The position numbers and the translations under genes are program-made. Of a stretch of DNA of 37,723 nt, positions 8,025 through 16,920 are shown piece after piece; within the stretch, counting starts at the first letter, position 1, and each line of letters starts with the position of its first letter. The DNA comes from an uncultured Acetatifactor sp. GTDB lineage: Bacteria > Bacillota > Clostridia > Lachnospirales > Lachnospiraceae. The stretch is taken from NCBI GenBank assembly GCA_947624245.1, contig CANQJL010000025.1, positions 1 to 37,723 on the forward strand. The letters run 5' to 3'. Under the pieces are notes generated by a model. It did not search any database and was not told where the DNA came from. It saw nothing but the letters and a program-made list of their open reading frames with translations.

Positions 8025-10337
8025 CTAATCTAACTTTCGGTTGGAAAATCTTCCCACGGAACCGCTTCCCTGCGGCGGCTGTGCGCCGGGGACGAATGCC
8101 GGAGGCACGGGAGGCTGTCCGGAGTCGTCGTCTGCGTGCGCGCTGTCGTCATGCGTGCTGTCTTCCGATATGTCTTTCTCCGCCGCAGGAACGGTGCTTT
8201 CCGAGACATTGCTTTCAGGGACAGCATTTCCCGAGGCGCCACCTCCCTGTGCGGCGTTTTCCGATGCATCACTTCCCTGTGCGGTACTCTCCGCCGCAGC
8301 GCTTTTTGACGTATCGCTTTGCTGTGGATCGCTTCCCGCCGCGGAGTTCTCCGATGTATTTTCTTCCGGTTCGGGAATTCCTTTCTCCCTGCGATAGATC
8401 TCCATAAATTCCTTGCCGGTGATCGTCTCTTTTTCGATCAGATAATCCGCCAGCTTATTCATCACCTCGCGGTTCTCCCGCAGCATCTCCAGCGCCTTCT
8501 CATAGCTTTCCCGCAGGATCGACGCTACCTCGGCGTCGATCTCGGCCGCGGTGGAATCGCTGCAGTTCAAAGCGGTCCTTCCCTCCAGATACTGGCTCTC
8601 CACGGTGGCCAGTCCCATAAGGCCGAACTTTTTGCTCATACCGAATCGGGTCACCATGTTGCGGGCGATCTCCGTAGCTCTCTCGATGTCGTTGGCGGCA
8701 CCGGTGGTCACCGTGTCAAACACGATCTCCTCGGCCGCACGGCCTCCCACCAGACTCACCAGCCTGTCCCTCAGCTCCGCCTCGGTGTTCAGATATTTTT
8801 CCTCCTCCGGCACATGCATCACATAGCCCAGCGCGCCCATGGTGCGGGGCACGATCGTGATCTTCTGCACGGGCTCGGAATTTTTCTGCAGAGCGCTGAT
8901 CAGGGCATGACCCACCTCGTGATAGGACACGATCTTGCGCTCCTCCTTGCTCATGATGCGGTCCTTCTTCTCCTTGCCCACCAGCACTACCTCGACGGCG
9001 TCAAAGAGATCCTTCTGGCACACATACTCTCTGCCCTCCTTGACCGCGTTGATGGCGGCTTCGTTGATCATGTTGGCCAGATCGGAACCCACCGCGCCGC
9101 TGGTAGCCAGCGCAATGGCGTCGAGATCCACGCTTTCGTCCATCTTCACGTCCTTTGCGTGGACCTTCAGGATCTCCACACGTCCCTTCAGATCCGGTTT
9201 ATCTACGATGATCCGTCTGTCGAACCGTCCCGGGCGCAGCAATGCCTTGTCCAGAATCTCGGGTCGGTTGGTGGCGCCCAGGATCAGGATACCCTTGGAG
9301 CTGTCAAAACCGTCCATCTCCGACAAAAGCTGATTCAGGGTCTGCTCCCGCTCCTCGTTTCCTCCGCCGTATTTGGAGTCACGGCTGCGTCCGATGGCGT
9401 CGATCTCATCGATGAATACAATGCAGGGAGCGTTCTTTGTGGCCTCTTTAAAAAGGTCTCTCACACGGCTTGCGCCCACGCCCACATAGAGCTCGATAAA
9501 ATCCGAGCCCGTCAGAGAAAAGAACGGCACGTGCGCTTCGCCTGCGACCGCTTTGGCCAACAGCGTCTTACCTGTTCCGGGAGGGCCCACGAGCAGCGCG
9601 CCCTTCGGAAGTCTTGCGCCGATCTTGGAATATTTTCCGGGATTGTGCAAAAAATCCACCACCTCGACCAAGGACTCCTTGGCCTCGTCCTCGCCGGCCA
9701 CGTCCTGAAACGTGACGCCGGTCTCCTTCTGCACATACACCTTCGCATTGCTCTTGCCTACGCCCAAAGGTCCGCCGCTTCCGCCCATCTTGCGGAACAG
9801 GAAACTCAGCATGATCACCAGCACGAGCATCGGCAGAATAAAATTCAGAATGATGCTCAGGATCAGACCGGAATTGCTGTCGAGGGTCCTATGACCGTCT
9901 ATCCCGTGCTCCTCCAGTCTGGCCATCAGCGTGTCCATGTCCTCCATCAGAATAGTGGAGTACGTCTCCGGCGTCCTCTGTCCGTAGAAATCCAGAGCAA
10001 GACCCGGCAGCGTAGTTCCCGGAGCCTCGGTCTTTTCCTCCTTCAATGTGAATTCGATCTTTCCCGAGTTGAGCAGATTCACATCCTCTACTTTTCCCTC
10101 GTCAATATAAGTCAGGAACTGGCTGTATGAGACTTCGTTCTGATCGACCGCATTAAATAAATTGTTATAAAGCAGCAGAACGACTGTCAGACAGATCAGA
10201 CCTGCCAGAATCACCAGCATCATGTTGGGTCTCTTGGGCGTCTGGCCGCCGTTGTCCCCGTTTCCGCCCGGTCTGTTTCCCTGACCGCCGTTATTGTATC
10301 CGTTGCCGTTATCATATTGATTAAGCTGATTGTCCAT
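8025..10337 (-). CDS. ftsH: ATP-dependent zinc metalloprotease FtsH with a long low-complexity tail
   Basis: A membrane-bound AAA+ protease that extracts and degrades membrane and short-lived cytosolic proteins as a hexamer. The order is: a Gly/Asn-rich cytosolic leader (1-35), membrane helix 1 (about 39-58), an extracytoplasmic domain, membrane helix 2 (about 157-181), the AAA+ domain with Walker A GPPGTGKT at 251-258, Walker B IVFIDEID at 306-313 and arginine fingers around 368-375, then the peptidase domain with HEVGH at 473-477 and the third zinc ligand Asp550. At 770 residues it exceeds the usual 600-650. The extra is a tail from about 655 rich in Ser, Ala, Asp, Gly and Glu with repeated ENAAxG and SExx-like units. 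It heads the operon and is followed directly by uvrC. Confidence 0.97.
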   Translation of the reverse strand: MDNQLNQYDNGNGYNNGGQGNRPGGNGDNGGQTPKRPNMMLVILAGLICLTVVLLLYNNLFNAVDQNEVSYSQFLTYIDEGKVEDVNLLNSGKIEFTLKEEKTEAPGTTLPGLALDFYGQRTPETYSTILMEDMDTLMARLEEHGIDGHRTLDSNSGLILSIILNFILPMLVLVIMLSFLFRKMGGSGGPLGVGKSNAKVYVQKETGVTFQDVAGEDEAKESLVEVVDFLHNPGKYSKIGARLPKGALLVGPPGTGKTLLAKAVAGEAHVPFFSLTGSDFIELYVGVGASRVRDLFKEATKNAPCIVFIDEIDAIGRSRDSKYGGGNEEREQTLNQLLSEMDGFDSSKGILILGATNRPEILDKALLRPGRFDRRIIVDKPDLKGRVEILKVHAKDVKMDESVDLDAIALATSGAVGSDLANMINEAAINAVKEGREYVCQKDLFDAVEVVLVGKEKKDRIMSKEERKIVSYHEVGHALISALQKNSEPVQKITIVPRTMGALGYVMHVPEEEKYLNTEAELRDRLVSLVGGRAAEEIVFDTVTTGAANDIERATEIARNMVTRFGMSKKFGLMGLATVESQYLEGRTALNCSDSTAAEIDAEVASILRESYEKALEMLRENREVMNKLADYLIEKETITGKEFMEIYRREKGIPEPEENTSENSAAGSDPQQSDTSKSAAAESTAQGSDASENAAQGGGASGNAVPESNVSESTVPAAEKDISEDSTHDDSAHADDDSGQPPVPPAFVPGAQPPQGSGSVGRFSNRKLD

Positions 10338-10381
10338 AATGACCCCATTTCTATATTTTACGGAACAAAAGAATCTATTTT

Positions 10382-10410
10382 ATTATAGAAAGAACAAGTT
10401 CATAAATCAA
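10382..10410 (-). promoter_or_regulatory. ftsH: Promoter for the ftsH-uvrC operon
   Basis: On the minus strand TTGATT (10410-10405) and a perfect TATAAT (10387-10382) are 17 bases apart. The likely start of transcription leaves a leader of about 35-40 bases before the ftsH ATG. The rest of this 212-base divergent spacer is AT-rich and holds only the opposing promoter for the DUF1846 gene. Confidence 0.7.
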
Positions 10411-10465
10411 TAGCAATATTATGAAAAAAGCGTGTCGTGTCTAAAAGATTTATAAAATTTTATTC

Positions 10466-10494
10466 TTCCAACACAGGACGATCTATGGTAAAAT
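10466..10494 (+). promoter_or_regulatory. Promoter for the DUF1846-pyrG-permease operon
   Basis: TAAAAT at 10489-10494 is preceded by TG and one base, an extended -10, with a weak TTCCAA 17 bases upstream. It is the best promoter candidate between the two divergent genes on the plus strand. Confidence 0.45.
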
Positions 10495-10549
10495 ACATAG
10501 GAAAATTTTTATAAATTTTTTGCAACGTAAAGAGGCTGTACGAAAAAAT

Positions 10550-12025
10550 ATGAAAATAGGATTTGACAACGAAAAATATCTGGAGCTGCAATCCCGTCAT
10601 ATCAGGGAGCGCATCAACCAATTCGGAGACAAGCTCTATCTGGAATTCGGCGGCAAGCTGTTTGACGACTACCACGCCTCCAGAGTGCTCCCCGGGTTCG
10701 CTCCGGATTCAAAATTGAAAATGCTGATGCAGCTCTCCGATTATGCGGAGATCGTGATCGTGATCAACGCCGCCGACATTGAAAAAAATAAAGTGCGCGG
10801 CGATCTCGGCATCACCTACGATGTAGACGTGCTGCGTCTTCGGGACGAATTTCAGCAGAAGGGTCTGTTGGTCGGGAGCGTAGTCATCACCCACTATGCG
10901 GGTCAGAGCAGCGCCGACCAGTTCAAGGCAAAACTTGAAAAGAAGGGGATCAGGGTCTACCTTCACTATACCATCGAAGGCTATCCCGCCAACGTGCCCC
11001 TGATCGTCAGTGAGAACGGCTACGGAAAGAACGATTACATAGAGACCTCCAAGCCTTTGGTGGTAATCACCGCGCCCGGCCCGGGAAGCGGAAAGATGGC
11101 AACCTGTCTCTCCCAGCTCTACCATGACAATCTTCGGGGAATCAAGGCCGGCTACGCAAAATTTGAGACCTTCCCCATTTGGAACATTCCGCTGAAGCAC
11201 CCCATCAATCTGGCCTATGAGGCCGCCACGGCGGACTTGAACGATGTGAATATGATCGATCCGTTCCATCTGGAGGCTTACGGGGAAACTGCCGTGAACT
11301 ACAACCGCGACATTGAGATCTTCCCCGTGCTGAACGCTATCTTTGAGGGAATCTACGGCAGCAACCCCTATAAATCGCCCACTGACATGGGTGTCAACAT
11401 GGCGGGGAACTGTATTATCGACGACGAGGCCTGCTGCAAGGCTTCCAACATGGAGATCATACGCAGATATTACACTGCCCTGAACAGAGTGATCCGCGAC
11501 GAGGCTTCGGAGAACGAGGCTTATAAGATCGAGCTTCTGATGAAGCAGGCGAAGATTACAACAGATGACAGAAGTGTCACTTTGGCTGCAAAAAAACGCG
11601 CCCAGGAATCGGGTGTGCCCGCTGCCGCCATTGAGCTGGCGGACGGACACATCATCACCTCCAAGACGTCGGACTTTTTAGGAGCATCTGCGGCGCTTTT
11701 GTTGAATGCACTGAAATATCTCGCCGGCGTAGACCACGATACACGCCTGATCAAACCGGAGGCCATCGAGCCCATTCAGGACCTGAAGGTGCGCTATCTG
11801 GGAGGAAAAAATCCCCGGCTGCACACGGACGAGGTGCTGATTGCCTTATCCTTGGCCGCCTGTACGGACGAGAGCGCAAAGCGTGCTCTTGAACAGCTTC
11901 CCAGGCTCAGAGGCTGTCAGGTGCACACCTCCGTGATGCTGTCCGAGACGGATACCAAAACCTTTAAAAAACTCGGAGTGGACCTGACCTGCGAGCCGGT
12001 CCTGACCTCCAAGAAACGATATTGA
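10550..12025 (+). CDS. DUF1846 family protein of unknown function
   Basis: A 491-residue protein recognised as the DUF1846 family by its MKIGFDNEKYL start and overall pattern. No enzyme activity is established for this family as far as I know. A glycine-rich APGPGSGKMA stretch at 175-184 resembles a P-loop and suggests nucleotide or phosphate binding. Conserved-looking patches include NLAYEAATADL and GVNMAGN, with a cysteine pair in DEACCKA. No signal peptide or membrane helix is seen, so it should be cytosolic. An upstream in-frame TTG at 10520 is possible, but the ATG at 10550 matches the family start. It is followed by CTP synthase after 36 bases, which suggests, but does not prove, a link to nucleotide metabolism. 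Confidence 0.85.
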   Translation: MKIGFDNEKYLELQSRHIRERINQFGDKLYLEFGGKLFDDYHASRVLPGFAPDSKLKMLMQLSDYAEIVIVINAADIEKNKVRGDLGITYDVDVLRLRDEFQQKGLLVGSVVITHYAGQSSADQFKAKLEKKGIRVYLHYTIEGYPANVPLIVSENGYGKNDYIETSKPLVVITAPGPGSGKMATCLSQLYHDNLRGIKAGYAKFETFPIWNIPLKHPINLAYEAATADLNDVNMIDPFHLEAYGETAVNYNRDIEIFPVLNAIFEGIYGSNPYKSPTDMGVNMAGNCIIDDEACCKASNMEIIRRYYTALNRVIRDEASENEAYKIELLMKQAKITTDDRSVTLAAKKRAQESGVPAAAIELADGHIITSKTSDFLGASAALLLNALKYLAGVDHDTRLIKPEAIEPIQDLKVRYLGGKNPRLHTDEVLIALSLAACTDESAKRALEQLPRLRGCQVHTSVMLSETDTKTFKKLGVDLTCEPVLTSKKRY

Positions 12026-12061
12026 TCCAAACAGCGCACACAGCGCGGAAAAGAGGAACCT

Positions 12062-13672
12062 ATGCCAGTAAAATACGTGTTTGTCACCGGCGGCGTTGTC
12101 TCCGGTCTCGGGAAGGGCATTACCGCCGCTTCCCTGGGCAGGCTTTTAAAGGCCAGAGGGTACAAGGTCACCATGCAGAAATTCGATCCCTACATCAACA
12201 TTGACCCCGGCACCATGAATCCCATTCAGCACGGCGAAGTGTTCGTCACAGACGACGGAGCCGAGACCGATCTGGACCTCGGCCACTATGAGCGTTTTAT
12301 CGATGAAAGTCTGGACAAGAATTCCAACGTGACCACCGGCAAGGTATACTGGTCCGTGCTGCAAAAGGAACGCAGGGGAGATTACGGCGGCGGTACCGTT
12401 CAGGTCATTCCCCATATCACCAACGAGATCAAGAGCCGGTTCTACCGGAATTTTACCGACCCCGACACCCGCATTGCCATCATCGAGGTGGGAGGCACGG
12501 TGGGCGACATTGAGAGCCAGCCCTTCTTAGAGTCTATCCGTCAGTTCCAGCACGACGTGGGACACGACAACGCAATCCTGATACACGTGACGCTGATTCC
12601 CTATATCAGCGCTTCCCAGGAGCTGAAGACCAAGCCCACGCAGGCAAGCGTAAAGGATCTGCAGGGCATGGGAATCCAGCCGGATATCATCGTCTGCCGG
12701 AGCGAACATCCCATAGACCAATCCATCAAGGACAAGATCGCCCTGTTCTGCAACGTGCCCAGCAACCGTGTGCTGCAGAATCTTGACGTGGAATACCTGT
12801 ACGAGGCACCTCTTGCCATGGAGAAAGAACATCTGGCGCAGGTGGCATGTGAATGTCTTCATTTGGATTGTCCCAAGCCCGACCTTGCCGACTGGGAAAA
12901 GATGGTGGACGATTTAAAACATCCCACCGATGAAGTGCAGATCGCACTGGTAGGCAAATACGTTTCCCTCCACGACGCCTACATCAGCGTGGTGGAGGCT
13001 TTAAAGCACGGCGGTATCACGAACCACACCACCGTCCGCATCAAATGGATCGATTCCGAGACCGTCACCAAGGAAAACGCGGCGGAACTGCTCGGCGACT
13101 GCAACGGCGTTCTGATTCCCGGAGGATTCGGCTCCCGAGGCATCGAGGGCAAAATCGAGGCCATCTCCTACGCGCGCACTACCGGCACGCCCATGCTGGG
13201 ACTTTGTCTCGGTATGCAGCTTACGATCGTGGAATTTGCCAGAAATGTAATCGGCTACAACGACGCCCACAGCATCGAGCTGGATCCCTCCACGACCCAC
13301 CCCGTGATTGCCTTGATGCCGGATCAGAACGGCGTGGAGGACATCGGCGGAACGCTCCGTCTCGGGTCATACCCCTGCGTTCTGGACAAGGAGTCCAGAG
13401 CGTATCAGCTCTACGGGGAAGAAACGATCCATGAGAGACACCGCCACCGCTATGAGGTCAACAACGATTACCGGGCCGTCCTGACGGAAAAAGGTCTGCG
13501 CCTGTCCGGCACCTCCCCCGACGGCCGCATTGTGGAAATGTGCGAGATTACGGAGCATCCGTTCTTTGTGGCCACACAGGGACACCCCGAGCTTAAGTCG
13601 AGGCCCAACAGACCCCACCCCCTGTTCAGAGGTTTTGTGGCCGCTGCGCTGGAAAACAAAAATCAGAAATAG
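12062..13672 (+). CDS. pyrG: CTP synthase (glutamine-hydrolysing)
   Basis: PyrG converts UTP to CTP with ATP and glutamine-derived ammonia. The 536-residue protein has an N-terminal amidoligase domain starting [16 protein letters not shown] (4-19) with DPYINIDPG at 42-50 and GGTVGDIES at 144-152, and a C-terminal class I glutamine amidotransferase domain from about 290 with nucleophile Cys382 in GLCLGMQ and the His508/Glu510 pair in GHPE. All key residues are intact and length is standard. GAGGAA precedes the ATG. It sits 36 bases after the DUF1846 gene, leaving no room for the G-run reiteration leader used to control pyrG in Bacillus, so control must lie at the operon promoter or elsewhere. 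Confidence 0.97.
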   Translation: MPVKYVFVTGGVVSGLGKGITAASLGRLLKARGYKVTMQKFDPYINIDPGTMNPIQHGEVFVTDDGAETDLDLGHYERFIDESLDKNSNVTTGKVYWSVLQKERRGDYGGGTVQVIPHITNEIKSRFYRNFTDPDTRIAIIEVGGTVGDIESQPFLESIRQFQHDVGHDNAILIHVTLIPYISASQELKTKPTQASVKDLQGMGIQPDIIVCRSEHPIDQSIKDKIALFCNVPSNRVLQNLDVEYLYEAPLAMEKEHLAQVACECLHLDCPKPDLADWEKMVDDLKHPTDEVQIALVGKYVSLHDAYISVVEALKHGGITNHTTVRIKWIDSETVTKENAAELLGDCNGVLIPGGFGSRGIEGKIEAISYARTTGTPMLGLCLGMQLTIVEFARNVIGYNDAHSIELDPSTTHPVIALMPDQNGVEDIGGTLRLGSYPCVLDKESRAYQLYGEETIHERHRHRYEVNNDYRAVLTEKGLRLSGTSPDGRIVEMCEITEHPFFVATQGHPELKSRPNRPHPLFRGFVAAALENKNQK

Positions 13673-13683
13673 AGACGTTATCT

Positions 13684-14814
13684 ATGCATAAGATTACAAC
13701 AAGAATTTTTCTCTTTTTGAAAAAGGAGACCGTGCTCTGCATCGCCGCTGTGCTGTCGGCGATTTCGGCTTTCCTGGTGCCGCCCTCCGGAGAATATCTG
13801 GAATATATGGACTGGCGGGTGCTGGCGTTGCTCTTTGGGCTCATGCTCGTCGTAAAGGGCCTGCAGAGCATCGGCCTGTTCCAATATCTGGGAACAAAGC
13901 TTCTGACACACACAAGGACTGCCCGGCAGCTATGCCTGCTGCTGACGGCGCTGTGCTTTTTCTCCGCCATGCTGATCACCAACGATGTGGCGCTGATTAC
14001 TTTTGTACCCTTTTCCGTGATGGTGCTGACCATGGCCAATGAGAAACGGCTGCTGATCTCCGTGGTGGTCCTGCAGACTATCGCCGCCAATCTGGGCAGT
14101 ATGCTGACTCCCATCGGCAATCCACAGAATCTTTACCTGTACTCCACCTTCTCCATACCCATGCAAACCTTTTTGCTGGAAATGCTCCCTCTGACACTGC
14201 TGTCATTTTTCCTGCTGCTCTTATGTATCCTGCTGCTCCCAAATGAGAACATTCAGATAAAGGCACCTGAGACGTTTCCTGCGCCCAACCGGTTCCGGCT
14301 GATCTGTTACCTGCTTCTCTTTCTGGTGGCGCTGGGATGCGTGATGCGGCTGTTAAGCTGGCCGGTCATGCTGGCCGTCCTGATCCTTTTCGTGCTTATT
14401 CTGGACAGGAAGCTCTTTTGTTCGGTGGACTATTTTCTCCTGCTGACCGTTGTCTGCTTTTTTCTGTTCATCGGCAATATGGAACGGATTCCCGCCGTGT
14501 CCGAACTGATGCGCAAGTTTATTCAGGGCAGGGAGCTGCTGCTCTCCATCGCCTTCAGCCAATGCATCAGCAACATGCCCGCCGCCATTCTGCTTTCCGG
14601 CTTTACCGAAAAAGCGCGCCCTATCCTCTACGGCGTCAATATCGGTGGTCTCGGCACGCTCATCGCCTCTCTGGCCAGCGTGATCTCCTTCCGAATCTAC
14701 GGCGCCGACAAAGACGCCTCCAAGGGCCGATACCTGAAGGTTTTCACACTGTATAATCTGGTCTTTCTGGCAATCCTGTCCGCGGCCGCGGCGCTGCTCC
14801 TGAAATTTACTTAG
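13684..14814 (+). CDS. SLC13/ArsB-type anion permease
   Basis: A 376-residue polytopic membrane protein of about ten helices resembling the ion-transporter superfamily that includes SLC13 (dicarboxylate/sulfate), CitMHS and ArsB/NhaD proteins. Diagnostic regions are FFSAMLITNDVALITFVPF (about 97-115) and the re-entrant-like LGSMLTPIGNPQN (about 138-150), with a repeat near SQCISNMPAAILLSGF in the second half. It is shorter than most SLC13 proteins (over 450 residues) but within the range of compact bacterial members. It begins 12 bases after pyrG and is probably co-transcribed. The substrate cannot be read from sequence; a dicarboxylate or other small anion is plausible. Confidence 0.75.
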   Translation: MHKITTRIFLFLKKETVLCIAAVLSAISAFLVPPSGEYLEYMDWRVLALLFGLMLVVKGLQSIGLFQYLGTKLLTHTRTARQLCLLLTALCFFSAMLITNDVALITFVPFSVMVLTMANEKRLLISVVVLQTIAANLGSMLTPIGNPQNLYLYSTFSIPMQTFLLEMLPLTLLSFFLLLLCILLLPNENIQIKAPETFPAPNRFRLICYLLLFLVALGCVMRLLSWPVMLAVLILFVLILDRKLFCSVDYFLLLTVVCFFLFIGNMERIPAVSELMRKFIQGRELLLSIAFSQCISNMPAAILLSGFTEKARPILYGVNIGGLGTLIASLASVISFRIYGADKDASKGRYLKVFTLYNLVFLAILSAAAALLLKFT

Positions 14815-14862
14815 TACCTTTTCTTCAGCGCCTTTTCTTTTGAAAAAAATTCTTACGATTTC

Positions 14863-15738
14863 TCACAGCTTCTTCAGATAATGCCCCGATACGGTGACGC
14901 CCTCATTGAGGACCACGAACGCGCCGGGGTCATGCTTGTATATGATCGCCCGCAGACGGTGAAGCTCGTATTTTGAGAGCATGATATACAGCACATGGGA
15001 ATGCTCATAGGTGTATGCGCCCAGCGCAGACCACTTTGTGATGCCCCTGCCCAGCTCCTCGAACACCTCTCGCTCCAGAGCCGTGGTGTCGGCTTTGGTG
15101 ATAATCGTCACCTCCACGTTGATGTTCTGGGTGTGTACTTTGTCCATGGCAACGGCATACACCGCGGCATAGATTACGGAATAGACCACGATCTCCACGT
15201 CAAACAGAAAGAGGCAGGCAGCATACAGGCCCAGGTTCACAAAAAGATTTACCCGACCCACACTGAAATCCTGCTTCCACTTGGTCAGCAGCACTCCCAC
15301 CACGTCCATTCCGCCCCCCGACGAGCCCATGCGCAGCATGATGCCGCTGCCCGCGCCGGCAATGATGCCGCCCACCACGCAGGCCGCCATCCTGTCCGCC
15401 ACAATAACGTGAACGGGAAGAACGGACAGAAATACCGTCACGGCCGTTACGGTAATTACCGTCTTGGCAAAGAACCTTCTGCCGATCTTGCGAAACGCCA
15501 TGATAAAAATAGGCAGATTGATGGCGTAGTAAATGATACCGGCAATGTCAAAGGTGTCGAACCGCAGGCCCAAAAAATCCGCCAGAACGGTACGGATAAC
15601 CTGACAGATACCCATTACGCCGCCCGTGTAAAGCCCTGAAGGCACCACAAAAAAATTAATGCCCGCCGCATACAGAAATGCGCCAAAAACACTTCCCAAC
15701 GTCCTTTTTCCCTCATATCCGGCTATCGTTTTATTCAT
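14863..15738 (-). CDS. YitT family membrane protein (DUF161 + DUF2179)
   Basis: A 291-residue protein with about five N-terminal hydrophobic helices (roughly 15-200) and a soluble C-terminal DUF2179 domain (about 205-290) containing GRGITKWSALGAYT and the closing HDPGAFVVLNEG region typical of the YitT family. Members are widespread in Firmicutes; the molecular function is not firmly known, with transport or small-ligand sensing suggested. Its ATG overlaps the trxA stop as ATGA, so translation is probably coupled to thioredoxin. It converges with the SLC13-like gene, with 48 bases between them and no convincing terminator hairpin. Confidence 0.88.
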   Translation of the reverse strand: MNKTIAGYEGKRTLGSVFGAFLYAAGINFFVVPSGLYTGGVMGICQVIRTVLADFLGLRFDTFDIAGIIYYAINLPIFIMAFRKIGRRFFAKTVITVTAVTVFLSVLPVHVIVADRMAACVVGGIIAGAGSGIMLRMGSSGGGMDVVGVLLTKWKQDFSVGRVNLFVNLGLYAACLFLFDVEIVVYSVIYAAVYAVAMDKVHTQNINVEVTIITKADTTALEREVFEELGRGITKWSALGAYTYEHSHVLYIMLSKYELHRLRAIIYKHDPGAFVVLNEGVTVSGHYLKKL

Positions 15739-16058
15739 TGCGCAAGCACCTGTTCGATCTTCGCCTTGAACTCCGCGGAGGAAGATGCTCCCAGCCAGCT
15801 GGAGACCGCTTTGCCGCCCTGAAAGATCATAAAAGTCGGGATACTGGCGACGCGGTACTGCTGTGCGATCTGTATGTTGGCGTCGGTGTCGAGCTTGCCG
15901 ACCTTCAGCCGCCCGTCAAATTCTTCCGCCGTCTTCTCCACGATGGGCGCCATCATCTTACAGGGAGGACACCACTGCGCATAGAAATCCACCAGCACGG
16001 GGATATCGGACTGCAGCACCTCCGTCTCAAAATTTTCCGTAGTGAATGTGTATTCCAT
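15735..16058 (-). CDS. trxA: Thioredoxin with a CPPC active site
   Basis: A 107-residue thioredoxin-fold protein of standard length, cytosolic, without signal peptide. The active site reads WCPPCK with Cys30 and Cys33, instead of WCGPCK in canonical thioredoxin; the cis-proline loop ASIPTF is intact. It should reduce disulfides with electrons from a thioredoxin reductase that is not encoded in this window. Changing the first dipeptide residue is known to alter redox potential, and WCPPC is more common in TlpA-like proteins, but the short length and lack of export signal argue for a cytosolic thioredoxin. It sits between trmB and yitT and shares ATGA with the latter; the 73-base leader is almost entirely purine on the coding strand. 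Confidence 0.92.
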   Translation of the reverse strand: MEYTFTTENFETEVLQSDIPVLVDFYAQWCPPCKMMAPIVEKTAEEFDGRLKVGKLDTDANIQIAQQYRVASIPTFMIFQGGKAVSSWLGASSSAEFKAKIEQVLAQ

Positions 16059-16131
16059 TGTCTCCTTCCTTTCCGGGAAATTTCCTTTCCCTCTCTTTGC
16101 TTGCTTTCCTTACCTGCTCTCTTTCCGCCGC

Positions 16132-16794
16132 TTATTTCCCTGCCGGACCGTCGGGGGATATGATATATTTGCAGATGGGATTACCCATGGCGGAAAATTT
16201 CTCCTCGTACTCCGTCATGACGTTCCCCTTCAACAGCTCTTCGTCACCGTGCAAATCGTAAGTGACGAGCTCGGCCTTCCAGCCGGCAGGCTCCAGCTCC
16301 CCCACGGCAAAGTCGAACAGATCACGGTTGTCCGTCTTAAATTCCAGCTTCCCGCCGGGCTTTAAGATCACCCGATAGCGTGCCAGAAATTCCCCTGAGG
16401 GAAGCCGCCTTTTCGCATGGCGGTCCTTCGGCCACGGGTCGGAAAAATTCAGATAGATCCGGTCCACCTCGCCCGGCCCGAATACCGATGTGATGTTCTC
16501 TGCGTCCATGCGCAGGAATTTTAAGTTGGACAGCTCCTCCCGTTCCATTTTCTGAATCGCTCTGAGGAGGACGCTGGAATATTTTTCGATTCCGATATAA
16601 TTGATCTCGGGGTGCGCCTTGGCCATAGTATGTATAAATTTTCCCTTTCCCATACCGATCTCAATGTGAAGGGGATTCTCATTTCCGAAAATATCCTTCC
16701 AGTTTCCGGGGCACTTTGGCTGCACCGCCTCCTGTATCACATAAGGGCTTGCCGCAATCGTTTCGCGGGAACCCGTAATATTACGCAGTCTCAT
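16132..16794 (-). CDS. trmB: tRNA (guanine-N7-)-methyltransferase
   Basis: TrmB methylates G46 in the variable loop of tRNAs using S-adenosylmethionine. The 220-residue protein carries the SAM-binding motif EIGMGKG at 45-51, an acidic IGIEKYS loop at about 67-73, and the family signature SDPWPKDRHAKRRL at 118-131, which includes the catalytic Asp. Length and motifs are normal. AGAGGA precedes ATG at 16794, and a strong promoter lies just upstream, back to back with that of the carboxypeptidase gene. It is the first gene of a trmB-trxA-yitT run. Confidence 0.95.
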   Translation of the reverse strand: MRLRNITGSRETIAASPYVIQEAVQPKCPGNWKDIFGNENPLHIEIGMGKGKFIHTMAKAHPEINYIGIEKYSSVLLRAIQKMEREELSNLKFLRMDAENITSVFGPGEVDRIYLNFSDPWPKDRHAKRRLPSGEFLARYRVILKPGGKLEFKTDNRDLFDFAVGELEPAGWKAELVTYDLHGDEELLKGNVMTEYEEKFSAMGNPICKYIISPDGPAGK

Positions 16795-16838
16795 AAATCC
16801 TCTTTTCCGCCGCCTACTCCAACAAACAGATTACTTTC

Positions 16839-16867
16839 AATTTACTTTATCTTTTTATGATTGTCAA
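16839..16867 (-). promoter_or_regulatory. trmB: Promoter for trmB, -35 shared with the divergent promoter
   Basis: On the minus strand a perfect TTGACA (16867-16862) and TAAATT (16844-16839) are 17 bases apart. Five of the six -35 bases are also the -35 of the opposite promoter (16861-16866), so polymerase should not be able to occupy both at once. Confidence 0.75.
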
Positions 16868-16889
16868 CCAAGTTGTAGGAGTGTATACT
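16861..16889 (+). promoter_or_regulatory. Promoter for the D,D-carboxypeptidase gene
   Basis: TTGTCA at 16861-16866 and TATACT at 16884-16889 are 17 bases apart, each one mismatch from consensus. GAGG at 16911-16914 sits six bases before the ATG at 16921, giving a leader of about 25 bases. Confidence 0.75.
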
Positions 16890-16920
16890 GTATGTACAGG
16901 ATTTTTTTGTGAGGTCATAA

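Noticed and set aside
8319..10130. 603-codon open frame on the plus strand opposite ftsH
   Set aside because: It is an antisense shadow of a clearly real gene, with no ribosome site and a composition that mirrors FtsH codons. It lacks any recognisable motif.
14815..14862. Terminator between the SLC13-like gene and yitT
   Set aside because: The T/A-rich stretch TTTTCTTTTGAAAAAAA can fold only as a weak A-T hairpin without a GC stem, so I do not call it.
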